From the NCBI GenBank assembly GCA_051650305.1, contig JBOFIT010000133.1, positions 1 to 9,096 of the forward strand: a stretch of DNA of 9,096 bases, read 5' to 3'. This DNA is from JBOFDK01 sp051650305 (lineage in GTDB: Bacteria; Bacillota; Clostridia; Lachnospirales; Cellulosilyticaceae). The position numbers were made by a program, and so were the translations under genes. A model generated the notes under the pieces. The model was not told the origin of the DNA and did no database searches. It saw only the letters and a program-made list of their open reading frames with translations. Positions within the stretch are counted from its first letter, which is position 1. Every line of letters starts with the position of its first letter. Shown piece after piece: positions 1-6,930 of the stretch.

Positions 1-29
1 ATAAAATAAACCTTAGATGTAAAAATAGT

Positions 30-57
30 GTGAATTAGAGTGTAAAAATGATAAAAT
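30..57 (+). promoter_or_regulatory. Possible promoter of the lipid kinase gene
   Basis: An extended -10-like element, TGATAAAAT (49-57), lies about 40 bases before the kinase start codon. A weak -35 match, GTGAAT (30-35), sits 16 bases upstream of the -10 hexamer. The region is very AT-rich, so chance matches are likely. The rest of 1-98 shows only the ribosome binding site GGGGAG at 83-88. Confidence 0.35.
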
Positions 58-98
58 ATAAAAAACACCACATTAACATCTAGGGGAGATAAAAGAAA

Positions 99-983
99 AT
101 GAAACATTTGTTTATCGTGAATCCAGTAGCAGGTAAGGGGAAAGCTTTAGTTTATATGGAGGCAATCAAACCACTTTTAGAAGGTAAGGTGGATTACCGT
201 ATAGAGATGACCAAAGGTAGAGGGCATGCGACGGAGTTGGTGAAAGCGTATACGAGTAAGGCTGATTATATCGTTTATGCTGTAGGGGGAGATGGGACCA
301 TTAATGAAGTGGTCAATGGTATGATAGGAACAGGTAGTGCTTTAGCTATCGTACCTGCTGGAAGTGGCAATGATTTTATCCGCACCATTTATCCAAAGTG
401 TAATTATGAAGAATTACTGTATAAGCTTTTAAAGGGGAAGAGGGAGAGCGTTGACTTGGTACGTATGAATGATAAGTACTTCCTTAATATCGCTTCGATT
501 GGCATTGATGCAGAGGTCGTTTATAATGCGACAGCGTTCAAAAAGATGAAGTATATTAAAGGGGATTTGGCGTACGTGATGAGCATCTTTAAGACGCTGT
601 GGTTTTATAAGACCAGTCGTTTAAAGATCGTATTAGATGGTCAAGAGACGTGTGATACACATATTTTATTATTAGCCATCGCCAATGGTAAGTACTACGG
701 GGGTGGTATACAGATAGCACCTAGCGCACAGGTGGATGATGCGAGGGCACACATTTATATGGTAGAGCAATTAAAATTGAGGAAGATTTTAAAACTCATT
801 CCAAAGCTTTTTAAGGCGAAGCATGAAGGTGCTACAGAAGTTAAAGTGTATAAAGCACAGCACGTGCATGTGAAAAGTAATGACGTTTTCAAGCTGAATA
901 TGGATGGTGAAATTATCGAGACCACAGAGGTAGAAATGGAAGTGCTACCCGAAGCATTACAAATCATTGTACCAGCCTCATAA
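99..983 (+). CDS. YegS/DagK-type diacylglycerol/lipid kinase family protein
   Basis: This 294-residue protein has the full length of the bacterial soluble lipid kinase family (DagK/YegS/BmrU), which phosphorylates diacylglycerol or related lipids with ATP at the membrane face. In phospholipid recycling it returns diacylglycerol to phosphatidic acid. Visible motifs are the N-terminal NPVAGKGK (8-15), the nucleotide-binding GGDGT (63-67) followed by NEVVNG, PAGSGNDF (86-93), the GGG...IAPSAQVDDA segment (201-215) carrying the likely catalytic-network Asp214, and NMDGE (267-271), whose Glu271 matches the family's catalytic acid. There is no signal peptide or membrane helix. The start is supported by GGGGAG ten bases upstream of ATG. 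No terminator follows, but the next gene has its own promoter. The exact lipid substrate cannot be read from the sequence, so dagK is not assigned. Confidence 0.93.
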   Translation: MKHLFIVNPVAGKGKALVYMEAIKPLLEGKVDYRIEMTKGRGHATELVKAYTSKADYIVYAVGGDGTINEVVNGMIGTGSALAIVPAGSGNDFIRTIYPKCNYEELLYKLLKGKRESVDLVRMNDKYFLNIASIGIDAEVVYNATAFKKMKYIKGDLAYVMSIFKTLWFYKTSRLKIVLDGQETCDTHILLLAIANGKYYGGGIQIAPSAQVDDARAHIYMVEQLKLRKILKLIPKLFKAKHEGATEVKVYKAQHVHVKSNDVFKLNMDGEIIETTEVEMEVLPEALQIIVPAS

Positions 984-997
984 AATCGCCTAGAAAC

Positions 998-1026
998 TTT
1001 ACATAATGCCCAAACTTTGGTATAAT
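998..1026 (+). promoter_or_regulatory. Strong sigma-A-type promoter of the M23 endopeptidase gene
   Basis: TTTACA (998-1003) matches five of six bases of the -35 consensus. It is followed after exactly 17 bases by a perfect TATAAT (1021-1026). Transcription would begin near 1033, giving an untranslated leader of about 80 bases before the ATG at 1115. It lies just after the lipid kinase stop codon, so the endopeptidase gene can be expressed independently. Confidence 0.8.
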
Positions 1027-1114
1027 TTAAAACGAGTTAATAAATACATAATAATTACATAACAACTGTGTAATAGAATTAAACGGTAATAAAAAAATAA
1101 GGATGGGTATATAA

Positions 1115-2842
1115 ATGACATCATTGATTGAACATATAAAAAATAAAAAGATATATTATATAACGGGGGCAGGTGTTATACTTGCTGCTTTAGTATGGGT
1201 AGGCGTACGCAATAACGCCTATGAGATTCAAGTAGATGGACAAGCGATAGGCATCGTAAAGACAAAAGAAGAAGCAGAAAACTATGTAAAAGCTAGCATC
1301 GAAAAGCTGGAGAAGAAATTAGGTAAGGATATCGCTATTTATGAGACACTTACATTAGAACCAGTACATAGTAAGAAAAGTGACTTAACAACTGAAGACA
1401 CACTTGACCAAAAGTTAAAAGAGAAGATTACATACGGTGTACAAGCAGTAGAGATTCTGATCGATGGTAAAGTACAGGCTATCGTAGAAAGTAAGGAAAT
1501 AAGTGAAAGCATTCTACAAGGAATCGCAGCTTTACAATTACCAAAAGAATCAACGGTACAGTTAGCTCATGGACCACAACCAAAAGAAGACGTAGCAGTA
1601 GGAGAGCAGGTAGAAGATAGTGTAGCTACTGATGCGACAGATCAAGAAGTAGCAGAAGAGGAAGCTGGTGACGCATCAGAAGAAGCAGGCGTAGCACCAG
1701 CTGTAGTAGCTACTGAGGAAGAAGTGGTAACGAAAGAAGAGCTAGCCTCAAAACCAGTGGCACAGCCAGAGACCCTTCAGCCAGAGAATGCACTGATCGT
1801 AGAAGCAGCAATGCCAGCACAAGAAGAGCCAGTAGAAGTACACGTAGGAGAGGTCAATCGTGCCATCTTAAGAAAAGCCGATGGCACACCAGCAGATACA
1901 GTTAAGAGAGAATATAAGGCTTTTGATTTTAGTCAGCGTGTAGAAGTGCGCTATGCACACGTAGACGAGTCACTTATTCTTACAGAAGAAGAAGCGACAG
2001 ATGTGCTTTTATCCAATACAGATGAAGTTATTCGTTACACCATGAACCCAGGGGACAATGTATGGGATGTGGCAGTGGCACATGGGACGACTATGGATCG
2101 CATCTTAGAGATTAATCCTCAAATTACAGATGTAACCCGTATGCAAATTGGTGAAGAAATCAAATTAGAGGCACCGGATCCTATTTTATCTATCGCAACG
2201 ACAGAAATCGCTATTTTCAAGGAAATCATCCCAGCAGAGATTGAGTACGTAGAAGATAAGACTATCTACAAAGGCGAAGAGAAAGTAAAGCAAGAAGGAA
2301 ATGATGGTGTGAAGGAGCTTACAGTATCTGTAGATAAAGTGAATGGGCGTGAAGTAAGTAGAACCCATCTAGACGAAAAGATGCTAAGAGAACCAGTGAC
2401 GAAAATTATCGCCTATGGAACCAAAGAAAAACCCAAAAATACAAATGTGGTAACACCAGCTAAAAAAGGTATGTTTATGCATCCACTCAATGGTAAGGGG
2501 CGCATTAGCTCACAGTATGGTAGTAGATGGGGAAGCTACCACCGTGGTATCGACATTGCAGCTTCAGCAGGAACACCTATTTATGCATCAGCATCAGGCA
2601 CAGTTATTTACTCAGGGTATAACAGTGGTGGCTTTGGTAAATTAGTTATGATTGACCATGGTAATGGCTATCAGACTTACTATGCACATAATAGTCAGCT
2701 GAATGTAAAAGTAGGACAAAAAGTATCTAAAGGCCAAAAAATTGCGGCAGTAGGAAGTACAGGTAATTCCACAGGAAACCATGTACACTTTGAGATTCGT
2801 AAAAATGGCAAGCCAATTAATCCGTATTCATATATTTATTAA
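1115..2842 (+). CDS. Membrane-anchored LysM/G5/M23 peptidoglycan endopeptidase
   Basis: This 575-residue protein is a cell-wall hydrolase predicted to cleave peptide cross-bridges or stems of peptidoglycan outside the membrane. One hydrophobic helix (about 13-30) after a lysine-rich N terminus acts as an anchor or uncleaved signal. Residues 35-145 form a globular N-terminal region of alternating charge. Residues about 155-245 are a low-complexity linker rich in Glu, Ala and Val. A LysM domain (about 307-352, YTMNPGDNVWDVA...) binds glycan, and a G5-like domain (about 360-436) follows. The C-terminal peptidase M23 domain (about 455-572) keeps all expected zinc and catalytic residues: H477 and D480 in HRGID, H525 in YYAH, and H556/H558 in HVHFE, so it should be active. 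ATG 1115 is preceded by AAGGATGG; an in-frame upstream ATG at 1103 hits a stop after three codons. The gene has its own promoter and terminator. Confidence 0.93.
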   Translation: MTSLIEHIKNKKIYYITGAGVILAALVWVGVRNNAYEIQVDGQAIGIVKTKEEAENYVKASIEKLEKKLGKDIAIYETLTLEPVHSKKSDLTTEDTLDQKLKEKITYGVQAVEILIDGKVQAIVESKEISESILQGIAALQLPKESTVQLAHGPQPKEDVAVGEQVEDSVATDATDQEVAEEEAGDASEEAGVAPAVVATEEEVVTKEELASKPVAQPETLQPENALIVEAAMPAQEEPVEVHVGEVNRAILRKADGTPADTVKREYKAFDFSQRVEVRYAHVDESLILTEEEATDVLLSNTDEVIRYTMNPGDNVWDVAVAHGTTMDRILEINPQITDVTRMQIGEEIKLEAPDPILSIATTEIAIFKEIIPAEIEYVEDKTIYKGEEKVKQEGNDGVKELTVSVDKVNGREVSRTHLDEKMLREPVTKIIAYGTKEKPKNTNVVTPAKKGMFMHPLNGKGRISSQYGSRWGSYHRGIDIAASAGTPIYASASGTVIYSGYNSGGFGKLVMIDHGNGYQTYYAHNSQLNVKVGQKVSKGQKIAAVGSTGNSTGNHVHFEIRKNGKPINPYSYIY

Positions 2843-2845
2843 AGT

Positions 2846-2885
2846 ATAAAAGCCTAAGACATAATAAAATGTACTAGGCTTTTAT
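2846..2885 (+). terminator. Terminator-like hairpin after the M23 gene
   Basis: An 11-bp stem, ATAAAAGCCTA / TAGGCTTTTAT, with an 18-base loop starts four bases after the endopeptidase stop codon. The descending arm is U-rich (GCTTTTATTAT). GC content in the stem is low and the U run is short, so it may be leaky. Confidence 0.6.
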
Positions 2886-2958
2886 TATGGTTAAAAATAA
2901 CAGAAAATTCTTTAAAAAGAATGATAAAAAAATAATTATGCAAGTTTACATTAAAATG

Positions 2959-2987
2959 TTTACAATAAACAGGGAATAAGTTATTAT
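2959..2987 (+). promoter_or_regulatory. Likely promoter of the DUF4914 gene
   Basis: TTTACA (2959-2964), 17 bases, then TATTAT (2982-2987): five of six matches at both hexamers. A second TTTACA lies 14 bases upstream at 2945-2950. It sits in the 221-base gap between the M23 terminator and the next start codon, and implies an untranslated leader of roughly 70 bases. The gap is very AT-rich, which lowers confidence. Confidence 0.5.
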
Positions 2988-3063
2988 AAAGCTACAATAT
3001 GAAATTAAAACATTTAAAAAATTAAAATTCTGATAATTTACTAACACGAGTGGAGATGAGGAT

Positions 3064-4944
3064 ATGCTAAATATTTTAGAAAATATTATTTTACCAGGGG
3101 AATTAAAAACATTATTAGGTGAGTGTACAAGTGTCATTGTGCCACAAAGTAGAGAGAATCTGCTGGAGCTTGCCATGGGAGAAAAGGACAATAAAGTCTT
3201 TGAAGTTTCTTATGAGGTTGAAGGTAAAGGAAACGTCGTAGAAGCAGAAGTTGTGAAGTGTAAAAATGGTATTGCCATTAATTATAAAGAAATGTATATG
3301 AGAAGAAGAGATCCAGACTGTATGGTGATTTCGGACAACAAACCAACAGATAAGGTGACTTATAAAGAACGTTATGGTACAGATTTTGATGAAGTAAGAG
3401 AAGCTACTTTTGAATGGCTGAAAGAAAGAGAACTTGTGGTGATGCCATTTATGGCAGGTGGGCATAAATATGGTTATGAAGCGTTGCTTGTAGGACCACG
3501 TAATGCCAGTTTCTTTGCAGCTGCTTTAGCAGACTTACAAGGCTTTGTATCAGCGGAAGAGGTACGTGAAGGCTTCCATCCAAAAGCTATTGTCTATGTG
3601 GCGCCAGCTTTTAGACATACACATTACAAAGGTAAGCAAGTGGTGGTACATAATCGTCTAGAAGAAAGACATGAAGTCTTTTCTTATAACTTATATCCAG
3701 GACCAAGTGCTAAAAAAGGCATTTATGGGGTATTACTGAATATCGGAGAGCAAGAAGGATGGACAACTCTTCATGCATCTACAGTAAAAGTAATCACACC
3801 TTATGAGAATGTATTAACCATCATGCATGAAGGGGCAAGCGGCGGTGGTAAAAGTGAAATGGCAGAGCAAATCCACAAAGATAGCGAAGGCCATCTCCTT
3901 CTTGCAAAAAACAAAGTAACGAAAGATAAGACATACATCGAGCTTAATGCAAGTTGTCAGCTTCAGCCAGTGACAGATGATATGGCTATGTGTCATCCAA
4001 GCTTACAAGGTGAGAGCAGAAAGCTTGTGGTAGTAGATGGTGAAGATGGCTGGTTCTTACGTGTCAACCATATCACCGAGTATGGTATGGACCCACATTA
4101 TGAAAAAATGTGCATCCATACAAAAGAACCACTTGTATTCTTAAATATGCAAGCAACACCAGATGCTACTTGTTTAATCTGGGAGCATACGATGGATGAA
4201 GAACTGGGTAAACCATGTCCAAACCCACGTGTCATTATGCCAAGAAGACTTATTCCAAATATCATCGATGAAGCAGTAGAAGTAGATGTACGTAGCTTTG
4301 GTGTACGTACACCGCTTTGTACCAAAGAAGAGCCAAGTTACGGGATTATGGGGATGTTCCACATCTTACCACCAGCACTAGCATGGTTATGGCGTCTCGT
4401 AGCACCAAGAGGACATGCAAATCCAAGTATATTAGACAGTGAAGGGATGAAGAGTGAAGGTGTAGGATCTTATTGGCCATTTGCTACGGGTAAAAGAGTA
4501 GACCAAGCCAATATCCTTTTAGAGCAAATCTTAAATACACCAAGCACACGTTACATCCTCATTCCAAACCAGCATATTGGTGCTTATGAAGTAGGCTTTA
4601 TGTCTCAGTGGATTGCGAGAGAGTACTTAGCAAGAAGAGGTAGCGTGAAGTTTGTACCTGAGCAATTAGAAGCATCACGTTGCCCACTACTTGGCTATAC
4701 ATTAGGAAACTTAAAGGTAGATGGTATGGACTTACCAAAAGTACTTTTAAGAACACACCTTCAACCAGAAGTTGGTGAAGAAGGGTATGACAAAGGTGCT
4801 ACGATACTTGGTGATTTCTTTAAGAGAGAGCTAGAAGCGTACCTTACAGAAGACCTCCATCCATTAGGCAGACAAATCATCGAGTGCTGCTTAAATGATG
4901 GTACGATAGAAGATTACAATCAAATTTTACCGATTCGTTTATAG
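3064..4944 (+). CDS. DUF4914-type P-loop protein, probably a divergent PEP-carboxykinase-fold enzyme
   Basis: This 626-residue soluble protein has no signal peptide or membrane helix. I recognise it as DUF4914 type, whose function is not known to me. It carries a P-loop, GASGGGKS (257-264), of the kind shared by PEP carboxykinase and HPr kinase. By eye it lines up along its length with ATP-type PEP carboxykinase: R82 in RRRDP with the substrate arginine of GRSPKD; AKKG (216-219) with the metal-lysine motif EMKKG; H237 in TLHAST with the metal histidine of SMHCSAN; VTDD (303-306) with GDDEHGW; NPRV..P..LIPN (387-399) with NTRxxYPxxxIPN; HILPP (433-437) with FGVLPP; and ATGKRVD (474-480) with GTGKRIS. 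About 25 extra residues separate the P-loop from the DD pair. These matches suggest a phosphotransfer or decarboxylation chemistry, but the substrate is unknown. ATG 3064 follows GGAG by eight bases. The gene stands alone between its own promoter and terminator. Confidence 0.85.
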   Translation: MLNILENIILPGELKTLLGECTSVIVPQSRENLLELAMGEKDNKVFEVSYEVEGKGNVVEAEVVKCKNGIAINYKEMYMRRRDPDCMVISDNKPTDKVTYKERYGTDFDEVREATFEWLKERELVVMPFMAGGHKYGYEALLVGPRNASFFAAALADLQGFVSAEEVREGFHPKAIVYVAPAFRHTHYKGKQVVVHNRLEERHEVFSYNLYPGPSAKKGIYGVLLNIGEQEGWTTLHASTVKVITPYENVLTIMHEGASGGGKSEMAEQIHKDSEGHLLLAKNKVTKDKTYIELNASCQLQPVTDDMAMCHPSLQGESRKLVVVDGEDGWFLRVNHITEYGMDPHYEKMCIHTKEPLVFLNMQATPDATCLIWEHTMDEELGKPCPNPRVIMPRRLIPNIIDEAVEVDVRSFGVRTPLCTKEEPSYGIMGMFHILPPALAWLWRLVAPRGHANPSILDSEGMKSEGVGSYWPFATGKRVDQANILLEQILNTPSTRYILIPNQHIGAYEVGFMSQWIAREYLARRGSVKFVPEQLEASRCPLLGYTLGNLKVDGMDLPKVLLRTHLQPEVGEEGYDKGATILGDFFKRELEAYLTEDLHPLGRQIIECCLNDGTIEDYNQILPIRL

Positions 4945-4948
4945 GGCA

Positions 4949-4977
4949 TAGATGAATGAAAAAACCTGTAGTATACT
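4949..4977 (+). promoter_or_regulatory. Speculative mutS-like gene promoter inside the terminator hairpin
   Basis: TATACT (4972-4977) lies at the top of the left arm and in the loop of the upstream hairpin. It has a weak -35 match, TAGATG (4949-4954), at 17-base spacing. A start near 4984 would produce RNA lacking the left arm of the hairpin, so that RNA could not fold the terminator. The -35 matches only three of six bases, so this is tentative. Confidence 0.27.
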
Positions 4978-5001
4978 AACTAAGTAGACTACAGGTTTTT
5001 T
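4959..5001 (+). terminator. Rho-independent terminator after the DUF4914 gene
   Basis: A perfect 14-bp stem, AAAAAACCTGTAGT (4959-4972) / ACTACAGGTTTTTT (4988-5001), with a 15-base loop begins 14 bases past the stop codon. The T run closes the right arm, and the A run on the left arm gives a matching U tail on the other strand, so it could work in both directions. It ends only 22 bases before the next start codon. Confidence 0.88.
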
Positions 5002-5010
5002 GAGTAAAAG

Positions 5011-5018
5011 AAGGAGGT
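5011..5018 (+). promoter_or_regulatory. Ribosome binding site that sets the MutS-like start
   Basis: AAGGAGGT lies with its GGAGG ending six bases before ATG 5024. A longer open frame could start at TTG 5000, but that codon is inside the terminator T run and has no ribosome binding site. The ATG at 5024 is therefore the better start. Confidence 0.88.
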
Positions 5019-5023
5019 GTAGG

Positions 5024-6814
5024 ATGGAGACGATTTTTAGACGACGTATTGAAAAAAGTGAAGAACAGTTTAAAATCTATCACAAAAAATATACAATCAT
5101 TGCAAATATAAGGCTTTTGGTACTAATGGTTGGAATAGGTATGGGGTATCTTCTAAGTAAAGGCACGTACCAACTAGCTTCAGGTGCAGGGTTTATTCTA
5201 AGTGTAGGGTGCTTTTTCTGGCTTCTGAAAAAACATCAAAATATCAAGGAGCAAATGGACTATTATGAAGGACTTAAGCAAATAAATGAGAAGTATCTTA
5301 TGCGTATGACAGAAGAATGGAAGACATTTGAAGATACCGGAGAGGAAATGCTCGACCTAGAACATCCTTATGCCTATGATTTAGATATATTGGGGCCTAG
5401 TTCACTTTTTCAGAAGATTAATACCACTCATACATGGCATGGTAGAATGGCATTAAAAGATGCACTGCTTACAAGTTCATACACAGAAGAAGTGTTAGGT
5501 GAAAGACAAAAAGCCATCCAAGAATTAATGGGAGATTTGGATGTATGCCAAGAATTAGAGGGCATTGTAGGCAAGCGAAAAGAAGTCAAATCAAATCCTA
5601 CAAGACTACTTGCATATGCAAAAGAAACAACACATTTCTTAGGCAATAACAGTATAGAGAAAATTATTTATGGCGTGCCGTATGTTTTAGTAGGGGTATT
5701 GGTTATAGGTTATATAGCAAATATAGGATGGTTGAGCGTCCTCGGTATAAGTGGTATGATACTCAACTATTTGGTACAAGTGATATTGCTAGGCAAGATC
5801 AGTGAGACTAAAGGTATGCTTTCAGCCATGCTGTATGATATGGCCATTTATAAACATATTATTGAGAAACTGTATAAGAAACAGTTCAAGAGTGACTATC
5901 TACAAGAGCGGGTAGAAGTACTTAGAACAGAAGATAGTGATGCAAGAAAAGCGATGAAGGCACTGGAGAGTCTGGTGAATGCAGCTAATTTTGCGTATCA
6001 GCCTATTGTGGCAATCCCACTCAATGCAGTATGGTTATGGGACTTGAAAATTATCTTCAAACTTGAGAAATGGCGTAAGGCTTATGGCAATCATTTAGAA
6101 AGTTGGCTACAGGCTATTGGTGAGATAGAAAGTATGGTAAGTCTAAGTGTACTAGGGCATCTTGAAGAAGTCAGCTTCCCAATGATTACAGAAACAGGTA
6201 AGTATGTAGAAGCCAAAAAACTCGGACATCCTCTTATTCCAAAAGACAAGAGAGTATGCAATGATTTTAACTTAGACAATGAAGTTTTTGTCATTACAGG
6301 CTCTAATATGTCTGGGAAGACTACTTTTTTAAGAACCATGGGGGTCAATATGGTATTAGCTTATGCAGGAGCACCTGTAGTTGCAAAGTATATGGGATGT
6401 AGTCGCCTTGAATTATGTACATCCATGCGTATAAGAGATGATTTGGCCAATGGTATATCCACATTCTATGCTGAGCTTACCCGTATTAAAATGATTGTGG
6501 AGAAGGCGAGAAATTCGGAGCAAGTTTTCTTTTTAATAGATGAGATTTTTCGAGGTACCAACTCAGTAGACCGCATTATAGGTGCCAAAAGTGTGGTGAA
6601 AGGTGCACTAAAAGAAGGTGCTATAGGTGCTATTACCACTCACGATTTAGAACTATGTGCACTGGCATCAGAAGGTACCATTAGCAATTATCATTTTACT
6701 GAGAGCTATAAGGACAAAGAGATTCTGTTTGACTATACACTGAAGGAAGGTCCTTCTACCACAACCAATGCCAGGTACTTGATGAAAATGGTGGGGATAG
6801 AATTGATAGAATAG
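5024..6814 (+). CDS. Membrane-embedded MutS-family ATPase
   Basis: This 596-residue protein has the C-terminal ATPase of the MutS family: Walker A TGSNMSGKTTFLRT (425-438), the segment around STFYAEL (479-485), Walker B FFLIDEIFRGTNS (502-514) with D506/E507, and the switch histidine in TTHD (538-541). All look intact, so ATP binding and hydrolysis are expected. It lacks the N-terminal mismatch-recognition domain with its DNA-wedging Phe, and lacks a C-terminal Smr nuclease. Instead it has two membrane helices near the N terminus (about 27-45 and 50-68) and two more mid-protein (about 216-235 and 238-257), placed beside a MutS core/lever-like helical region. It belongs to the MutS-related membrane proteins often annotated loosely as mismatch repair protein. 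A role in mismatch repair is not supported by its architecture, and its real role is unknown. It may rely on read-through or on a promoter inside the preceding terminator. Confidence 0.88.
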   Translation: METIFRRRIEKSEEQFKIYHKKYTIIANIRLLVLMVGIGMGYLLSKGTYQLASGAGFILSVGCFFWLLKKHQNIKEQMDYYEGLKQINEKYLMRMTEEWKTFEDTGEEMLDLEHPYAYDLDILGPSSLFQKINTTHTWHGRMALKDALLTSSYTEEVLGERQKAIQELMGDLDVCQELEGIVGKRKEVKSNPTRLLAYAKETTHFLGNNSIEKIIYGVPYVLVGVLVIGYIANIGWLSVLGISGMILNYLVQVILLGKISETKGMLSAMLYDMAIYKHIIEKLYKKQFKSDYLQERVEVLRTEDSDARKAMKALESLVNAANFAYQPIVAIPLNAVWLWDLKIIFKLEKWRKAYGNHLESWLQAIGEIESMVSLSVLGHLEEVSFPMITETGKYVEAKKLGHPLIPKDKRVCNDFNLDNEVFVITGSNMSGKTTFLRTMGVNMVLAYAGAPVVAKYMGCSRLELCTSMRIRDDLANGISTFYAELTRIKMIVEKARNSEQVFFLIDEIFRGTNSVDRIIGAKSVVKGALKEGAIGAITTHDLELCALASEGTISNYHFTESYKDKEILFDYTLKEGPSTTTNARYLMKMVGIELIE

Positions 6815-6835
6815 ACAAAGATCTTTTTTTGTATA

Positions 6836-6862
6836 TTGAAAGTTAAAGAAATATGATAGAAT
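6836..6862 (+). promoter_or_regulatory. Possible leftover promoter of the Rpn gene remnant
   Basis: TTGAAA (6836-6841) and an extended -10-like TGATAGAAT (6854-6862) are separated by 15 bases, which is short but tolerable with a TG extension. Both lie just after the MutS-like gene and before the damaged Rpn reading frame. A perfect palindrome, GGTTATAACC, follows at 6878-6887. I see no strong ribosome binding site at a usable distance from the ATG at 6896. Confidence 0.33.
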
Positions 6863-6930
6863 AATAGCAATAGAAGAGGTTATAACCAACCTATAATGGA
6901 TGATAAAACCGAGTATAATTATCTAAGAAG

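Noticed and set aside
1054..1074. Small inverted repeat ATTACA/TGTAAT in the M23 leader
   Set aside because: Six A-T-rich pairs with a nine-base loop in AT-rich DNA. It matches no riboswitch or leader class I can recognise.
2948..2970. Overlapping inverted repeats (ACATT/AATGT and GTTTA/TAAAC) near the DUF4914 promoter, considered as an operator
   Set aside because: Short and A/T only, and expected by chance in this composition.
5000..5023. Extension of the MutS-like protein to a TTG start at 5000, adding eight residues
   Set aside because: The TTG is inside the terminator T run and lacks a ribosome binding site, while ATG 5024 has AAGGAGGT at ideal spacing.
3064..6814. A defence or other two-gene system made of the P-loop protein plus the membrane MutS-like ATPase
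   Set aside because: A strong terminator separates them, they do not overlap, and nothing in either protein indicates a joint role.
6815..6834. Weak hairpin ACAAA...TTTGT with a T run after the MutS-like gene
   Set aside because: The stem is only five A-U-rich base pairs and too unstable to call a terminator, although the T run is suggestive.
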